Origin: Chloroflexi bacterium OLB14
Lineage (GTDB): Bacteria > Chloroflexota > Anaerolineae > Anaerolineales > Villigracilaceae
Direction of reading: 5' to 3'
NCBI GenBank assembly: GCA_001567105.1
Contig: LMZR01000014.1
Span: forward strand, 124,001-188,000
DNA length: 64,000 bases
This document shows positions 44,804 through 53,023 of this stretch, in pieces (the stretch's first letter is position 1; each line of letters starts with the position of its first letter). The translations under genes were made by a program, and so were the position numbers. The notes under the pieces were generated by a model that saw nothing but the letters and a program-made list of their open reading frames with translations, was not told the DNA's origin and did not search any database.

Positions 44804-45715
44804 TTGGAAGAACATAAAACTCACGGATTAATCATCAAAGCCCAATCTGGTTTCTTTTGGGTAGAAACTGGAGCGGGCATTGTTGTTTGTCAACTACGCG
44901 GAAAGTTAAAGCAAGGCAAAGCCACAGGGGATATCGCCGCTTTAGGTGACCATGTTGAAATCACCATTTTGCCAGATAAAAGTGGAGTGATTGAAAGTGT
45001 CGAAGAGCGGAAACAAGCCATCACTAGATTAGATCCGCGCCCACAGGGTGAATATCAACAAATATTATTAGCCAATGCCGACCAAGCCATTTTTGTTTTC
45101 GCTTGTGCAAATCCAAATCCAAAATTAAAAATGTTAGATCGTTTTCTTGTCGTTGCAGAAAAACAAAAAATTCCACCCATTATCGTTGCCAATAAAATTG
45201 ATTTAGTGGATGATGCCAAAAATATTTTTGGTTTATATGAAACACTTGGCTATCGTGTTATTTATACTTCCACAAAAAATAATATAGGCATTGCTGAAAT
45301 AAAAAATCAATTGCAAAATAAAATCAGTGCCTTGGCTGGACCCAGTGGTGTTGGAAAATCAAGTTTATTAAATGCAATTCAAAATGGTTTAGGTTTAGCA
45401 GTAAATGAAATTAGTAAAGCCATGAACAAAGGTAAACACACTACCGTCACACGCGAAATGTTTAAACTAGATGATGGCGGTTATGTTGCCGATACACCAG
45501 GTTGGAAAAGTTTAGGCTTGTGGGATACCGAACCCGAAGAAATGGATGCGTATTTTCCTGAATTAAAAAATTTAGTTTCGCAATGTCAATTCAGCAATTG
45601 CACACATCAACACGAACCCAATTGCGCCGTCTTGAAAGCACTCAAAGAAAATAAAATTCATCAAGATCGTTATGATTCATACATCAAACTACGTTCAGGC
45701 AAAGCATATTCTTGA
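44804..45715 (+). CDS. rsgA: Ribosome small subunit-dependent GTPase RsgA
   Basis: 303 aa. Circularly permuted GTPase: N-terminal OB domain, then G4 PIIVANKIDLVDD before G1 ALAGPSGVGKSSLLNAIQ and G3 VADTPGWKSLG. The zinc knuckle is CQFSNCTHQHEPNCAV. It assists late maturation of the 30S subunit. The only plausible start is TTG at 44804, with AGGGAT about 6 bases upstream. It follows the PBP gene by about 70 bases. Confidence 0.93.
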   Translation: MEEHKTHGLIIKAQSGFFWVETGAGIVVCQLRGKLKQGKATGDIAALGDHVEITILPDKSGVIESVEERKQAITRLDPRPQGEYQQILLANADQAIFVFACANPNPKLKMLDRFLVVAEKQKIPPIIVANKIDLVDDAKNIFGLYETLGYRVIYTSTKNNIGIAEIKNQLQNKISALAGPSGVGKSSLLNAIQNGLGLAVNEISKAMNKGKHTTVTREMFKLDDGGYVADTPGWKSLGLWDTEPEEMDAYFPELKNLVSQCQFSNCTHQHEPNCAVLKALKENKIHQDRYDSYIKLRSGKAYS

Positions 45716-45830
45716 TTTACGATTTATGATTTTGGATTTATGATTTACAAATTACGATTTACGAATTACGATTACCGCTTCTTACCTGACCTGATACTTG
45801 GTACTTGAAACCTGAAACTTATGACTGACA
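45714..45830. repeat. Heptamer arrays (TTACGAT and ACTTGAA types) upstream of and into holB
   Basis: ATTTACG/ATTTATG units give way near 45785 to ACCTGAC, TTGGTAC, TTGAAAC, CTGAAAC and TTATGAC units at 7-base steps. The holB ATG (45821) is part of the last units, so its first residues (TDNWN) are repeat-coded. Confidence 0.8.
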
Positions 45831-46846
45831 ACTGGAACTTACTCGGACACGAATGGGCAGTGGATATGCTTCGTCAGCATGTTACACACCATGAGATTCG
45901 TCATGCCTATCTGATTACTGGTGCAACTGGTTTAGGGAAAAGAACGCTTGCATTAAGACTCGCTCAAGCATTAAACTGTGAAAAACCAATTTCAGCAGGA
46001 ATGCCTTGTTTGATTTGTAGAACCTGCAAACAAATTGAATCAATGGCACATCCTGATTTAACTATTATTGAGCCAACTATAAAAGACCCAAACGGTGGCA
46101 AAGAATTAATCCCCGATGAAAATGGCGAAATTCGCATAAGCCAAATTCGAGATTTTCATAAATCAATTACCTTAAAGCCATATCAAAATCGTTATCGTGT
46201 AATCATAATAAAAAATTTTCATCAAGCCAGTGATGAATCTGCAAATGCCTTACTCAAAACATTAGAAGAACCACCTGCTCATGCCGTTTTGATTCTGACA
46301 GCAGAAAATCCCGAACAATTATTACCCACTATCAACTCACGTTGCGAAATTTTGAGATTAAGACCTTTGCCAATTGAATCAATTACCAATGATTTAATGC
46401 AAAAAGGTTTAGACGAAGACCGCGCCCGTTTACTGGCACACATCTCTGGTGGCAGACCAGGCTATGCCAGAAAATTAATGGATGATGTCACTTTGCTTGA
46501 AAAACGTGATGAACAACTGAATGACTTGCAAACTTTACTGCCTGCCCCACGCGTAGAAAAATTTTCTTATGCCGATAAATTATCAAAAGATAAAGACCTG
46601 ATGCGAAAAACAATTTTGGTCTGGCTTTCATATTGGCGTGATGTCTTACTTCGAGTTGCAGGTGCAGAGACACCATTAATCAATATTGATAGAAACATGG
46701 AAATTGAATTCCTAGCAGGCAGGTTAGATTTAACTTCCGCCAGAAAAATTGTAAGCAATTTAGAAGCCACACTAGAGAAAATGGATAAAAACGTCAACGC
46801 CCGCTTACTAGCCGAAGTGTTGTTGTTAGATTTGCCGAAGGTGTGA
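45821..46846 (+). CDS. holB: DNA polymerase III delta' subunit
   Basis: 341 aa. AAA+ clamp-loader subunit: Walker A-like YLITGATGLGKRTLALRLAQ, the four-cysteine zinc module PCLICRTCKQ, and sensor 1 NALLKTLEEPPAHAVLILTAE with SRCEILRLRPL. It lacks nothing obvious. It loads the sliding clamp with the DnaX and delta subunits. The N-terminus begins within a heptamer repeat array, so the exact ancestral start is uncertain. Convergent with the riboflavin-transport operon. Confidence 0.9.
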   Translation: MTDNWNLLGHEWAVDMLRQHVTHHEIRHAYLITGATGLGKRTLALRLAQALNCEKPISAGMPCLICRTCKQIESMAHPDLTIIEPTIKDPNGGKELIPDENGEIRISQIRDFHKSITLKPYQNRYRVIIIKNFHQASDESANALLKTLEEPPAHAVLILTAENPEQLLPTINSRCEILRLRPLPIESITNDLMQKGLDEDRARLLAHISGGRPGYARKLMDDVTLLEKRDEQLNDLQTLLPAPRVEKFSYADKLSKDKDLMRKTILVWLSYWRDVLLRVAGAETPLINIDRNMEIEFLAGRLDLTSARKIVSNLEATLEKMDKNVNARLLAEVLLLDLPKV

Positions 46847-46851
46847 TTATT

Positions 46852-47610
46852 TCACTCAATAGCACTTCTTAACTTTTTCGCCAACTCGCCAAACTGATTT
46901 GTATAACGCATCTCTTCTTGTCTGGGTCTTGGTAGATTTACTTCGACATCTAATTTAATTTTGCCTGGTCGTTGTGTCAGAACCAAAACCCGATCTGCTA
47001 AAAATAATGATTCGTTAATTGAATGAGTCACCATAACTACAGTCTTTTGTTTGGCTTGGCAAATATTGGATAATTCCATCCACATTCTTTCGCGGGTGAT
47101 GGCATCCAGCGAGGCAAAAGGCTCATCGAGCAGAAGCAAATCGGGATCATGGATGAGCGCCCGAGCAATGCCAACTCTTTGAGCCATACCGCCAGATAAA
47201 TCTCGAGGCAATGAATTTTCAAAGCCTTTTAATCCAACCAATTGAATTAACTCATTTGCTTTTTGATTTGCAATATCTTTATCAACATTTTCCAATTCCA
47301 ATGGTAGTTTGATATTTTCAAGCACACTGCGCCACGCCATTAGATTTGGTTGCTGAAAAACCATCCCAATTTTTGGTTGGTGATCAAACGTAAACTCCAC
47401 TGCACCAGATGTTGGTTGAATCAAATTTGCAATCACACGCAACAACGTTGTTTTGCCCGAACCCGATGGACCGAGAAAACAAACAAATTCACGCGCCTGC
47501 ACATTGAACGAAATATTTTCAAGTGCGTGAATAGTGCTGTGATTATCTCTAAAGTTCACAGATAAATCTTTTACAACTAAAGCAGGGTTAGATAGCATAC
47601 TTTTACGCAT
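46852..47610 (-). CDS. ABC transporter ATPase of the riboflavin uptake operon
   Basis: 252 aa. Walker A is FLGPSGSGKTTLLR, the Q-loop MVFQQPNLMAW, the signature LSGGMAQRVGIARAL, Walker B LLLLDEPFASLDA and the switch His VMVTHSINESL. It is closest to the SsuB/TauB/ThiZ nitrate-taurine type that pairs with NMT1-type binding proteins. It is the last gene of a minus-strand unit with ribY and ribX controlled by an FMN riboswitch, so it should energise riboflavin import. In some lineages RibXY uses a shared ATPase; here it is encoded in place. Confidence 0.88.
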   Translation of the reverse strand: MRKSMLSNPALVVKDLSVNFRDNHSTIHALENISFNVQAREFVCFLGPSGSGKTTLLRVIANLIQPTSGAVEFTFDHQPKIGMVFQQPNLMAWRSVLENIKLPLELENVDKDIANQKANELIQLVGLKGFENSLPRDLSGGMAQRVGIARALIHDPDLLLLDEPFASLDAITRERMWMELSNICQAKQKTVVMVTHSINESLFLADRVLVLTQRPGKIKLDVEVNLPRPRQEEMRYTNQFGELAKKLRSAIE

Positions 47611-47655
47611 TACGGATTACGCATTAAATAATTCGTGATGCGTAATCCGTAAAAA
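47602..47655. repeat. TTACGCA heptamer inverted array
   Basis: TTACGCATTACGGATTACGC on one side and GCGTAATCCGTAA on the other form a hairpin between ribY and the ATPase gene. Confidence 0.75.
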
Positions 47656-47660
47656 GTCAA

Positions 47661-48644
47661 TTAAGGGATAAACTCATTCGTAAAGGCTTTACTCAAATCA
47701 ACTGGCGCAGGGATTAATCCCATCTTCACCAACAACTCATTCATATTTTCCCAAGCAACTGAATCAGAAAAACCGATTCGTTCTGCCTTCCAAAACTCGA
47801 TAGATGTATGCAACACTTGCATTTGAACATCTTTATCTTGTTCTAGTAAATTTTCAACATACTTCAAACTAATTGTATAAGCCTCATCAGGATTTGCAAT
47901 CGTATCTGCAATGCCTTTAGCAAGTGCATTTGCAAAACCGCGAATCAAAGCAGGATTATTTGCAATTATATTTTCGCTGGTCACAATACCATTAGCAATC
48001 AACTGCACATAATCAGCCACGCGCAATTCATTGAAATCAATACCTTGCGAACGTAATACAATCGGTTCATTGGCAGAGTAAACAGCCACCGCATCACTTT
48101 GCCCACTAACAAAAGATTCAACTTGATTAAAACCAATGGCATTGAAAGTCACATCAGTAGCAGGGTTCACATCATCCGCAAAAAACATGGCTTGCGCACC
48201 AATATAAGTTGCACCAAACAAACCTGGCACACCAATCGTATCCCCACGCAAATCACGCGGCTCATTCACGTTCATTTCTGTTTTCGTAACCACCGAAATT
48301 GGAAATTGTTGATACCAGACAAACACATACACCACTGGCAAATCTTGCGTGCGTGCTAATAAAACTTGCTCACCCGAAGCCACAGCAAACGGCAACTCAC
48401 CCGCACCCACTAATGCCACGCCATCTGTTTCAAATGAATAATCAAATTCGATTTCGATTCCTGCATCCGCAAAATAACCTTTATCAACTGCGACATAAAA
48501 CGGTGCGTATTGGATATTAGGAATATAGCCCATCGGCAATTTGATTTTTTGCATCTCACCCGCTTCATTCTTGACCTGCGAGTTGCTACAAGCCATCAAC
48601 AGAATCATTAACCCCAGCGTGAGCGCTATTATTTTTTTGTACAT
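47661..48644 (-). CDS. ribY: Riboflavin-binding lipoprotein (RibY type, NMT1 family)
   Basis: 327 aa. The signal peptide ends with a lipobox (GLMILLMACSNSQ). The NMT1/THI5-like solute-binding domain shows LPMGYIPNIQYAPFYVAVDKGYF, VGAGELPFAVASGEQVLLAR and VPGLFGATYIGAQAMFFAD. The family includes ThiY and SsuA. The FMN riboswitch at the head of the operon points to riboflavin rather than thiamine precursors, matching RibXY as known from Chloroflexota. It works with the upstream permease and downstream ATPase. The ligand is inferred from the riboswitch. Confidence 0.85.
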   Translation of the reverse strand: MYKKIIALTLGLMILLMACSNSQVKNEAGEMQKIKLPMGYIPNIQYAPFYVAVDKGYFADAGIEIEFDYSFETDGVALVGAGELPFAVASGEQVLLARTQDLPVVYVFVWYQQFPISVVTKTEMNVNEPRDLRGDTIGVPGLFGATYIGAQAMFFADDVNPATDVTFNAIGFNQVESFVSGQSDAVAVYSANEPIVLRSQGIDFNELRVADYVQLIANGIVTSENIIANNPALIRGFANALAKGIADTIANPDEAYTISLKYVENLLEQDKDVQMQVLHTSIEFWKAERIGFSDSVAWENMNELLVKMGLIPAPVDLSKAFTNEFIP

Positions 48645-48664
48645 AGAGTCTCCTATTAACTCCG

Positions 48665-48728
48665 ATGGTCGAGTAGATTGAGGGTTGAGTAGCGAAGCGT
48701 ATCGAAACCCGAAATCGTATCGAGACCA
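48665..48728. repeat. TGGTCGAGTAG...CTCGATACGA-type repeat
   Basis: ATGGTCGAGTAGATTGAG at one end and TCGTATCGAGACCAT at the other bracket inner copies of the same words. Confidence 0.85.
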
Positions 48729-48770
48729 TCAATTTTATTTATATTTTTTATTTCTTATTTATCTTCAACA

Positions 48771-48813
48771 GTTGGTCTCGATACGGCGGGCAAGCACCGC
48801 CTACTCGACCAAC
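48771..48813. repeat. TGGTCTCGATACG...CTACTCGACCA repeat
   Basis: GTTGGTCTCGATACGGCGGG pairs with CCGCCTACTCGACCAAC. With the copy at 48665 it fills the ribX-ribY spacer. Confidence 0.85.
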
Positions 48814-48820
48814 GGAATGT

Positions 48821-49564
48821 TTATTTAATAAACTTTCTCTCCAACAATGTGACCATGCCATATAAAATCAACGCCAGCGCAATCAACATAAACACCGCCA
48901 CAAAAACCATAGACGTGTCATATTGAAAATCACCGAGTTGTAATAAAAAGCCCAAGCCTTGTTCTGCATCTACTAACTCACCCACAATGGCACCAATCAC
49001 TGACAATGTCGCCCCGATTCTTAATCCACCTAGCAAAACAGGTAACGAAGCAGGGATTTCAAGTTTGAATAAAATTTGTAAACGTGTGGCTCGTAATGAA
49101 TTCATCAAATCATATAAAGGTATTGACACTGCTCTTACGCCAACAATGGTATTGACCAACACAGGAAAAAATACAATCAAAGCACAGATGACAACTTTCG
49201 AGAGAATCCCATCTCCCAACCAAATGACTAATAAAGGCGCAATCGCCACAATCGGAATTGCTTGACTAGCAACAAGATAAGGTGACAAAATTTTCTCAAG
49301 CGTTCTTGACTTTGCTAACATATAACCAACAATCGTTGCAAATAAAGTCCCTGCTAATAGACCGAGCAATACTTCAACAAATGTGATACTTGTATGAAAT
49401 AACAAACTGCCATCATTTAATGCTTTGATGAAACGAGTCCATACATCCAGCGGAGAGGGCAAGATAAATTTAGGCAAGTCACTGACGCGCACAATCAACT
49501 CCCATAATGGGATGAATAATAAAATGGAGAGTAAGGTCAGTAAACGAGATAATGATGTTTTCAC
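48821..49564 (-). CDS. ribX: Riboflavin ABC transporter permease (RibX type)
   Basis: 247 aa from a GTG at 49564, with six membrane helices and the permease EAA-type loop (SIPLYDLMNSLRATRLQILFKLEIPASLPVLLGGLRIGATLSV) of the BPD_transp_1/SsuC family. An open frame extends upstream to 49648, but those residues would be coded by the terminator stem and a GC-rich palindrome, so it is rejected. No strong Shine-Dalgarno precedes the GTG. Expression should be shut off by FMN through the riboswitch and terminators upstream. Confidence 0.85.
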   Translation of the reverse strand: MKTSLSRLLTLLSILLFIPLWELIVRVSDLPKFILPSPLDVWTRFIKALNDGSLLFHTSITFVEVLLGLLAGTLFATIVGYMLAKSRTLEKILSPYLVASQAIPIVAIAPLLVIWLGDGILSKVVICALIVFFPVLVNTIVGVRAVSIPLYDLMNSLRATRLQILFKLEIPASLPVLLGGLRIGATLSVIGAIVGELVDAEQGLGFLLQLGDFQYDTSMVFVAVFMLIALALILYGMVTLLERKFIK

Positions 49565-49579
49565 GTTATGTTTGCTCTT

Positions 49580-49598
49580 GCCGCCGTCCTCGGCGGCG
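49580..49598. repeat. CCGCCGTCCTCGGCGG palindrome in the ribX leader
   Basis: GCCGCCGTCCTCGGCGGCG is the same unit found twice inside dnaE. It lies between the terminator and the ribX start. Confidence 0.85.
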
Positions 49599-49620
49599 AG
49601 ACGCCACCGAGAGCAGAGGG

Positions 49621-49661
49621 TAATAAAAAACGCCTCAAACAAAAACAAAGTTCGAGGCGCA
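49621..49661 (-). terminator. Second terminator in the ribX leader
   Basis: On the minus strand CGCCTCGAAC pairs with GTTTGAGGCG, followed by TTTTTTATTA. Confidence 0.8.
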
Positions 49662-49700
49662 GAAACAAGCAGACGTTAAATCTGAAGCGATGTATCGTTA

Positions 49701-49738
49701 GAAAATAAAACCCGAAAACAGGAATCATTTTCGGGGAT
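49701..49738 (-). terminator. First terminator of the FMN riboswitch expression platform
   Basis: On the minus strand CCCGAAAA and TTTTCGGG form a stem directly followed by TTTTATTTT. It lies about 35 bases downstream of the aptamer, as expected for transcription control. A separate palindrome (ATAAGACTCATGAGAGTCTT) sits between them. Confidence 0.8.
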
Positions 49739-49768
49739 ACGTCAAATAAGACTCTCATGAGTCTTATA

Positions 49769-49930
49769 CCTTCTTATATCCAGACTATACTGTCGGCTTC
49801 GGAGTTGAACCGAATCATGTCATTTGGATTCAGCCAGCTTGCTGGCGTATTGCAGAAGCAAGCTTCTGCACTCCAAATCACTCGTGGGCTATACCACCGA
49901 TCGGGAATTGCACCCTGCCCCGAAGGTTGT
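49769..49930 (-). ncRNA. FMN riboswitch (RFN element)
   Basis: Read on the minus strand, the conserved RFN segments are all there: GGGGCAGGGTGCAATTCCCG, then a GGTGGTATAGCCCACGAG block. At the 3' side are GATTCGGTTCAACTCCGAA and GCCGACAGTATAGTCTGGAT. The facultative arm (49819-49879) closes with ATTTGGA/TCCAAAT and carries two nested hairpins, GCAGAAGCTTGCTTCTGC and CCAGCAAGCTGG, of the genome's repeat type. A TATAAT lies just upstream at 49950-49945. It should turn off the ribXY-ATPase operon when FMN is abundant. Confidence 0.95.
49819..49879. repeat. GCAAGC-centred palindromes inside the FMN riboswitch arm
   Basis: GCAGAAGCAAGCTTCTGCA and CCAGCTTGCTGG. The former shares GCA-GAGC/AAGC words with 59615-59639. 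They occupy only the variable arm. Confidence 0.8.
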
Positions 49931-49944
49931 TATTTAATTTTTGT

Positions 49945-49950
49945 ATTATA
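49945..49950 (-). promoter_or_regulatory. -10 element of the riboflavin operon
   Basis: TATAAT on the minus strand, with transcription expected near 49938, a few bases before the aptamer. The -35 is weak and would fall at the very end of valS. Confidence 0.65.
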
Positions 49951-49981
49951 ACGCAAATAGGTGCGTCGCACTTTTACAACA

Positions 49982-52690
49982 TCACTTCAATTGCGCTTTG
50001 ATTTTTTCAGCAGTATCTTTATAGCCTGCCAATTTATCTTTTTCTTTTTGCACTAATGCCGCAGGGGCTTTGTTAGCAAAATCACCATTCAATAAATTTT
50101 CTAATCTTGTAATATGTGATTCGGCTTCTTTGAGTTCTTTTTCAAGGCGGGCTTTTTCATTGGCGACATCTACCATGCCTGCTAACGGTAAATAAATTTC
50201 GATTGATCCAACAATCAATGCAGTTGAGTCACTTGGCTTTTCAGCAAGCGACTTGAGACTTGTAACCTGTGACTGATCCAATCCTGAAAGAGATGCAATC
50301 ACAGAAATTTGATTTGAAATTAAATCAAGTTTATCGCCAGCGGAAATCGTAGCAGGGATTTTCTTAGATGGTGCGATTCCTTTTTCTGCTCGCAGGTTAC
50401 GGATGGAACGAATCACTTCTTGAATCAACTCAAAATCAGCAATGGATTTTGCTTCCCAAGATTCTTCGTCTGTTGGCTCTGGGAATTTGGCAACAATCAA
50501 AACTTGGGTCCAATCTTTACACAGATTAGAGAGTGAAGATTCTCTTAGCGCACTATGCAAGTGACCCCAAACTTCTTCGGTCACAAACGGTGTGAATGGA
50601 TGTAATAATCTTAAACAAGTATCAAACACTTTAGCCAGCATTTCAACAGTCTGCATTTTGCTTTCTGCATTTTGCATTTGACCTTTGGCAATCTCTACAT
50701 ACCAATCAGCAAAGTCACTCCAAATGAATTCATAAATCTCTGCACCAGCCTGACCATATTGAAAATTTTGAAATTGTCTTTCCACATTGCGAATCAATTT
50801 ATTTAATTTTGCTTGAATCCATTGATCAGCTAAAGATACAGGTTGCGCGTTACGAGTTACTTGTGTACTTGTTTCCTTGTTTACTTCTAAACTTTCAATC
50901 GCATTAATTACAAATCGTCCTGCATTCCAAATCTTATTTGCAAAATTACGATTCGATTCAACTTTCTTAACTCCAACGTTAGTATCATTTCCAGGTGTAG
51001 AACCAACTAGCAGCGTGAAACGAAGCGCGTCTGTTCCAAATTCATCCATGACGATTAATGGGTCAATCACATTGCCTGTGGTCTTAGACATTTTTCGTCC
51101 TTGCTCATCACGCACAAGTCCATGTAAATAGACAGTATGAAATGGCGCTTCATTTGTAAATTCAAGTCCCATCATAATCATACGCGCCACCCAGAAAAAT
51201 ATAATATCGTATCCAGTTTCCATATAAGAAGTTGGATAAAAATATTTTAAGTCTGCTGTTTGTTGGGGCCAGCCCAAAGTTGAAAAGGGCCACAAGCCCG
51301 ATGAAAACCAAGTATCTAACACATCATCATCTTGACGAATTTCTTTTGAGCCACACGTTGCACATTGTGTTGGATCCTCACGCGCAACAGTCATATGATT
51401 TTCTTTGCAATACCAAACAGGAATGCGATGCCCCCACCACAACTGCCTGCTAATGCACCAATCTTTTATATTTTCAAGCCAATTGAAATATGTTTTTTCA
51501 AAACGCTCTGGCACAATTTTTATTTTTTCATTACGCACTGCCTCCAAGCCAGCATTCGCCAGCGATTCCATTTTGACAAACCATTGTTCCGAAATCATCG
51601 GCTCAACAATTTCACCACCGCGTTGTGAACGTGGAATCGTTGTGCGATAATTTTCTGTTTTGATAGTTAGATTCGCATCTTTCATATCTGACCATAAATT
51701 TTTTCGCGCTTCATACCTATCTTGTAGTTGGTATTTGCCTCCGTTGGCATTGATCTTCGCCTCAACATCCAAAACCGATATGATTGGCAAATTATGACGT
51801 TGTGCAATGGCATAATCATTCGGGTCGTGACCTGGCGTAATTTTTAACGCACCAGTACCAAACTCCATGCTGACGTAATCATCACCAATGACTGGAATTT
51901 CACGATTCAAAATTGGCACAATGACTGTTTTACCAATATATTTTTTATATCTTTCATCTTCTGGGTGAACAGCCACAGCAGTATCACCTAAAATAGTTTC
52001 AGGTCGAATCGTTGCTACTGGAATGAATTCATCTGAATCTTTTAACTTATATTTGAAATAATATAACTGCACATCTTCTTCGCTGTATTCCACTTCCAAA
52101 TCTGATACTGCGGTTTTGAGCCCAGGTGACCAGTTGATTAATCTCGGTCCGCGATAAATTAATCCTTTTTCGTAGAGACGCACAAAAGCCTCACGCACAG
52201 CAGTACTCAAACCGTCATCAAGTGTGAAGCGTTCTCTATCCCAATCACATGAAGCACCAAGCCTGCGAATTTGAGTCGTGATGATGTTGCCGTATTTTCT
52301 TTTCCATTCCCATGTGCGTTTTTCAAATTCTTCACGCCCAAGTTCTTCACGAGTCACTTCTTCGTTTTTGAGTAAATCCCTTTCAACCATTAATTGCGTG
52401 GCAATGCCTGCATGGTCTGTACCTGGAATCCAAAGTGCTGAATAGCCTTTCATGCGATGATAACGAATCATCAAATCTTCAACTGAAACAAACATAGCGT
52501 GACCAATATGTAATTCACCCGTCACATTTGGTGGCGGAATAGCAATTACGAATGGTTTTACATTCGGGTCAAAGTTTGCATTGTTGGGATCATTGTGCGG
52601 TTTGAAAAATCCGCCCGCTTCCCACATGGCATAAATACGCGCTTCAGTAGATTTGAAATCGTATGCTTTAGGTAATTCTTTTTTAGTCAT
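49982..52690 (-). CDS. valS: Valyl-tRNA synthetase
   Basis: 902 aa, class I. HIGH motif is PPPNVTGELHIGHAMF, KMSKS is RKMSKTTGNVIDP, and the editing domain (CP1) carries TIRPETILGDTAVAVHPED. The C-terminal anticodon domain is followed by the ValS coiled-coil arm (ARLEKELKEAESHITRLE). It charges tRNA-Val and edits Thr. TCAAGGAGC precedes the ATG by 7 bases. A T-box leader upstream reads a Val codon. Three short repeat arrays are inserted in frame, at 50250-50277, 50649-50680 and 50842-50888. Confidence 0.96.
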   Translation of the reverse strand: MTKKELPKAYDFKSTEARIYAMWEAGGFFKPHNDPNNANFDPNVKPFVIAIPPPNVTGELHIGHAMFVSVEDLMIRYHRMKGYSALWIPGTDHAGIATQLMVERDLLKNEEVTREELGREEFEKRTWEWKRKYGNIITTQIRRLGASCDWDRERFTLDDGLSTAVREAFVRLYEKGLIYRGPRLINWSPGLKTAVSDLEVEYSEEDVQLYYFKYKLKDSDEFIPVATIRPETILGDTAVAVHPEDERYKKYIGKTVIVPILNREIPVIGDDYVSMEFGTGALKITPGHDPNDYAIAQRHNLPIISVLDVEAKINANGGKYQLQDRYEARKNLWSDMKDANLTIKTENYRTTIPRSQRGGEIVEPMISEQWFVKMESLANAGLEAVRNEKIKIVPERFEKTYFNWLENIKDWCISRQLWWGHRIPVWYCKENHMTVAREDPTQCATCGSKEIRQDDDVLDTWFSSGLWPFSTLGWPQQTADLKYFYPTSYMETGYDIIFFWVARMIMMGLEFTNEAPFHTVYLHGLVRDEQGRKMSKTTGNVIDPLIVMDEFGTDALRFTLLVGSTPGNDTNVGVKKVESNRNFANKIWNAGRFVINAIESLEVNKETSTQVTRNAQPVSLADQWIQAKLNKLIRNVERQFQNFQYGQAGAEIYEFIWSDFADWYVEIAKGQMQNAESKMQTVEMLAKVFDTCLRLLHPFTPFVTEEVWGHLHSALRESSLSNLCKDWTQVLIVAKFPEPTDEESWEAKSIADFELIQEVIRSIRNLRAEKGIAPSKKIPATISAGDKLDLISNQISVIASLSGLDQSQVTSLKSLAEKPSDSTALIVGSIEIYLPLAGMVDVANEKARLEKELKEAESHITRLENLLNGDFANKAPAALVQKEKDKLAGYKDTAEKIKAQLK
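50250..50277. repeat. GACTTGA heptamer array in valS
   Basis: GACTTGA, GACTTGT, AACCTGT and GACTGAT at 7-base steps, translated as SQVTSLKS in the C-terminal domain. The words match the array at 45785-45825. Confidence 0.7.
50649..50680. repeat. TGCATTT heptamer array in valS
   Basis: TGCATTT, TGCTTTC, TGCATTT and TGCATTT at 7-base steps. On the coding strand it gives QMQNAESKMQT. Confidence 0.8.
50842..50888. repeat. TTACGAG/ACTTGTGT mixed array in valS
   Basis: GTTACGAGTTACTTGTGTAC and following ACTTGTTT/CCTTGTTT units are translated in frame as part of a segment containing TSTQVTRNAQ. Confidence 0.65.
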
Positions 52691-52707
52691 TCTTGCTCCT
52701 TGATATC

Positions 52708-52758
52708 CGTTGGTCGAGTAGCCTGAGGCGATAGCCGAAGACGTACCGAGACCAACCG
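52708..52758. repeat. TGGTCGAGTAG...CGAGACCA repeat
   Basis: GTTGGTCGAGTAGCCTGAGG and ACCGAGACCAAC bracket a stem. It lies in the valS leader between terminator and start. Confidence 0.85.
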
Positions 52759-52781
52759 TTAATGAAAATCACTTTATTAAC

Positions 52782-52829
52782 TGGTGGTCTCGATACGTTC
52801 CTCGCTTCGCTCCGAACTACTCGACCACC
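52782..52829. repeat. TGGTCTCGATACG...CTACTCGACCA repeat
   Basis: GGTGGTCTCGATACG and CTACTCGACCACC around TCGCTTCGCTC. It is the mirror partner of the copy at 52708. Confidence 0.85.
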
Positions 52830-52842
52830 GAATTTACTTAAA

Positions 52843-52880
52843 ATAAAAAACACTCCATCCATTAGAGGACGAAGTGTTTC
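52843..52880 (-). terminator. T-box controlled terminator of valS
   Basis: On the minus strand AAACACTTCGTCC and GGATGGAGTGTTT pair, then T-run. It lies directly downstream of the T-box sequence. Confidence 0.88.
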
Positions 52881-52924
52881 CCTTCGATAAACTCAGGGCG
52901 GCGCTCCGTGGTACCACCTCAATT

Positions 52925-52975
52925 CATTATTAGTTAGCTAGTTTACTGGTTAGATAGTTTGCTAGTTAAGAAATA
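52925..52975. repeat. TAGTTAGC octamer array inside the T-box leader
   Basis: TAGTTAGC, TAGTTTAC, TGGTTAGA, TAGTTTGC and TAGTTAAG at exact 8-base steps. It is flanked by AATTCATTATT and AATAATGCACTT, which can pair around it. Confidence 0.85.
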
Positions 52976-53023
52976 ATGCACTTGAATTGCTATAACGGGC
53001 TGACCCGTGATGTTCTACGTTTT

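Noticed and set aside
49565-49648. N-terminal extension of the ribX permease
   Set aside because: It would be coded by a terminator stem and the CCGCCG palindrome; the GTG at 49564 fits better.
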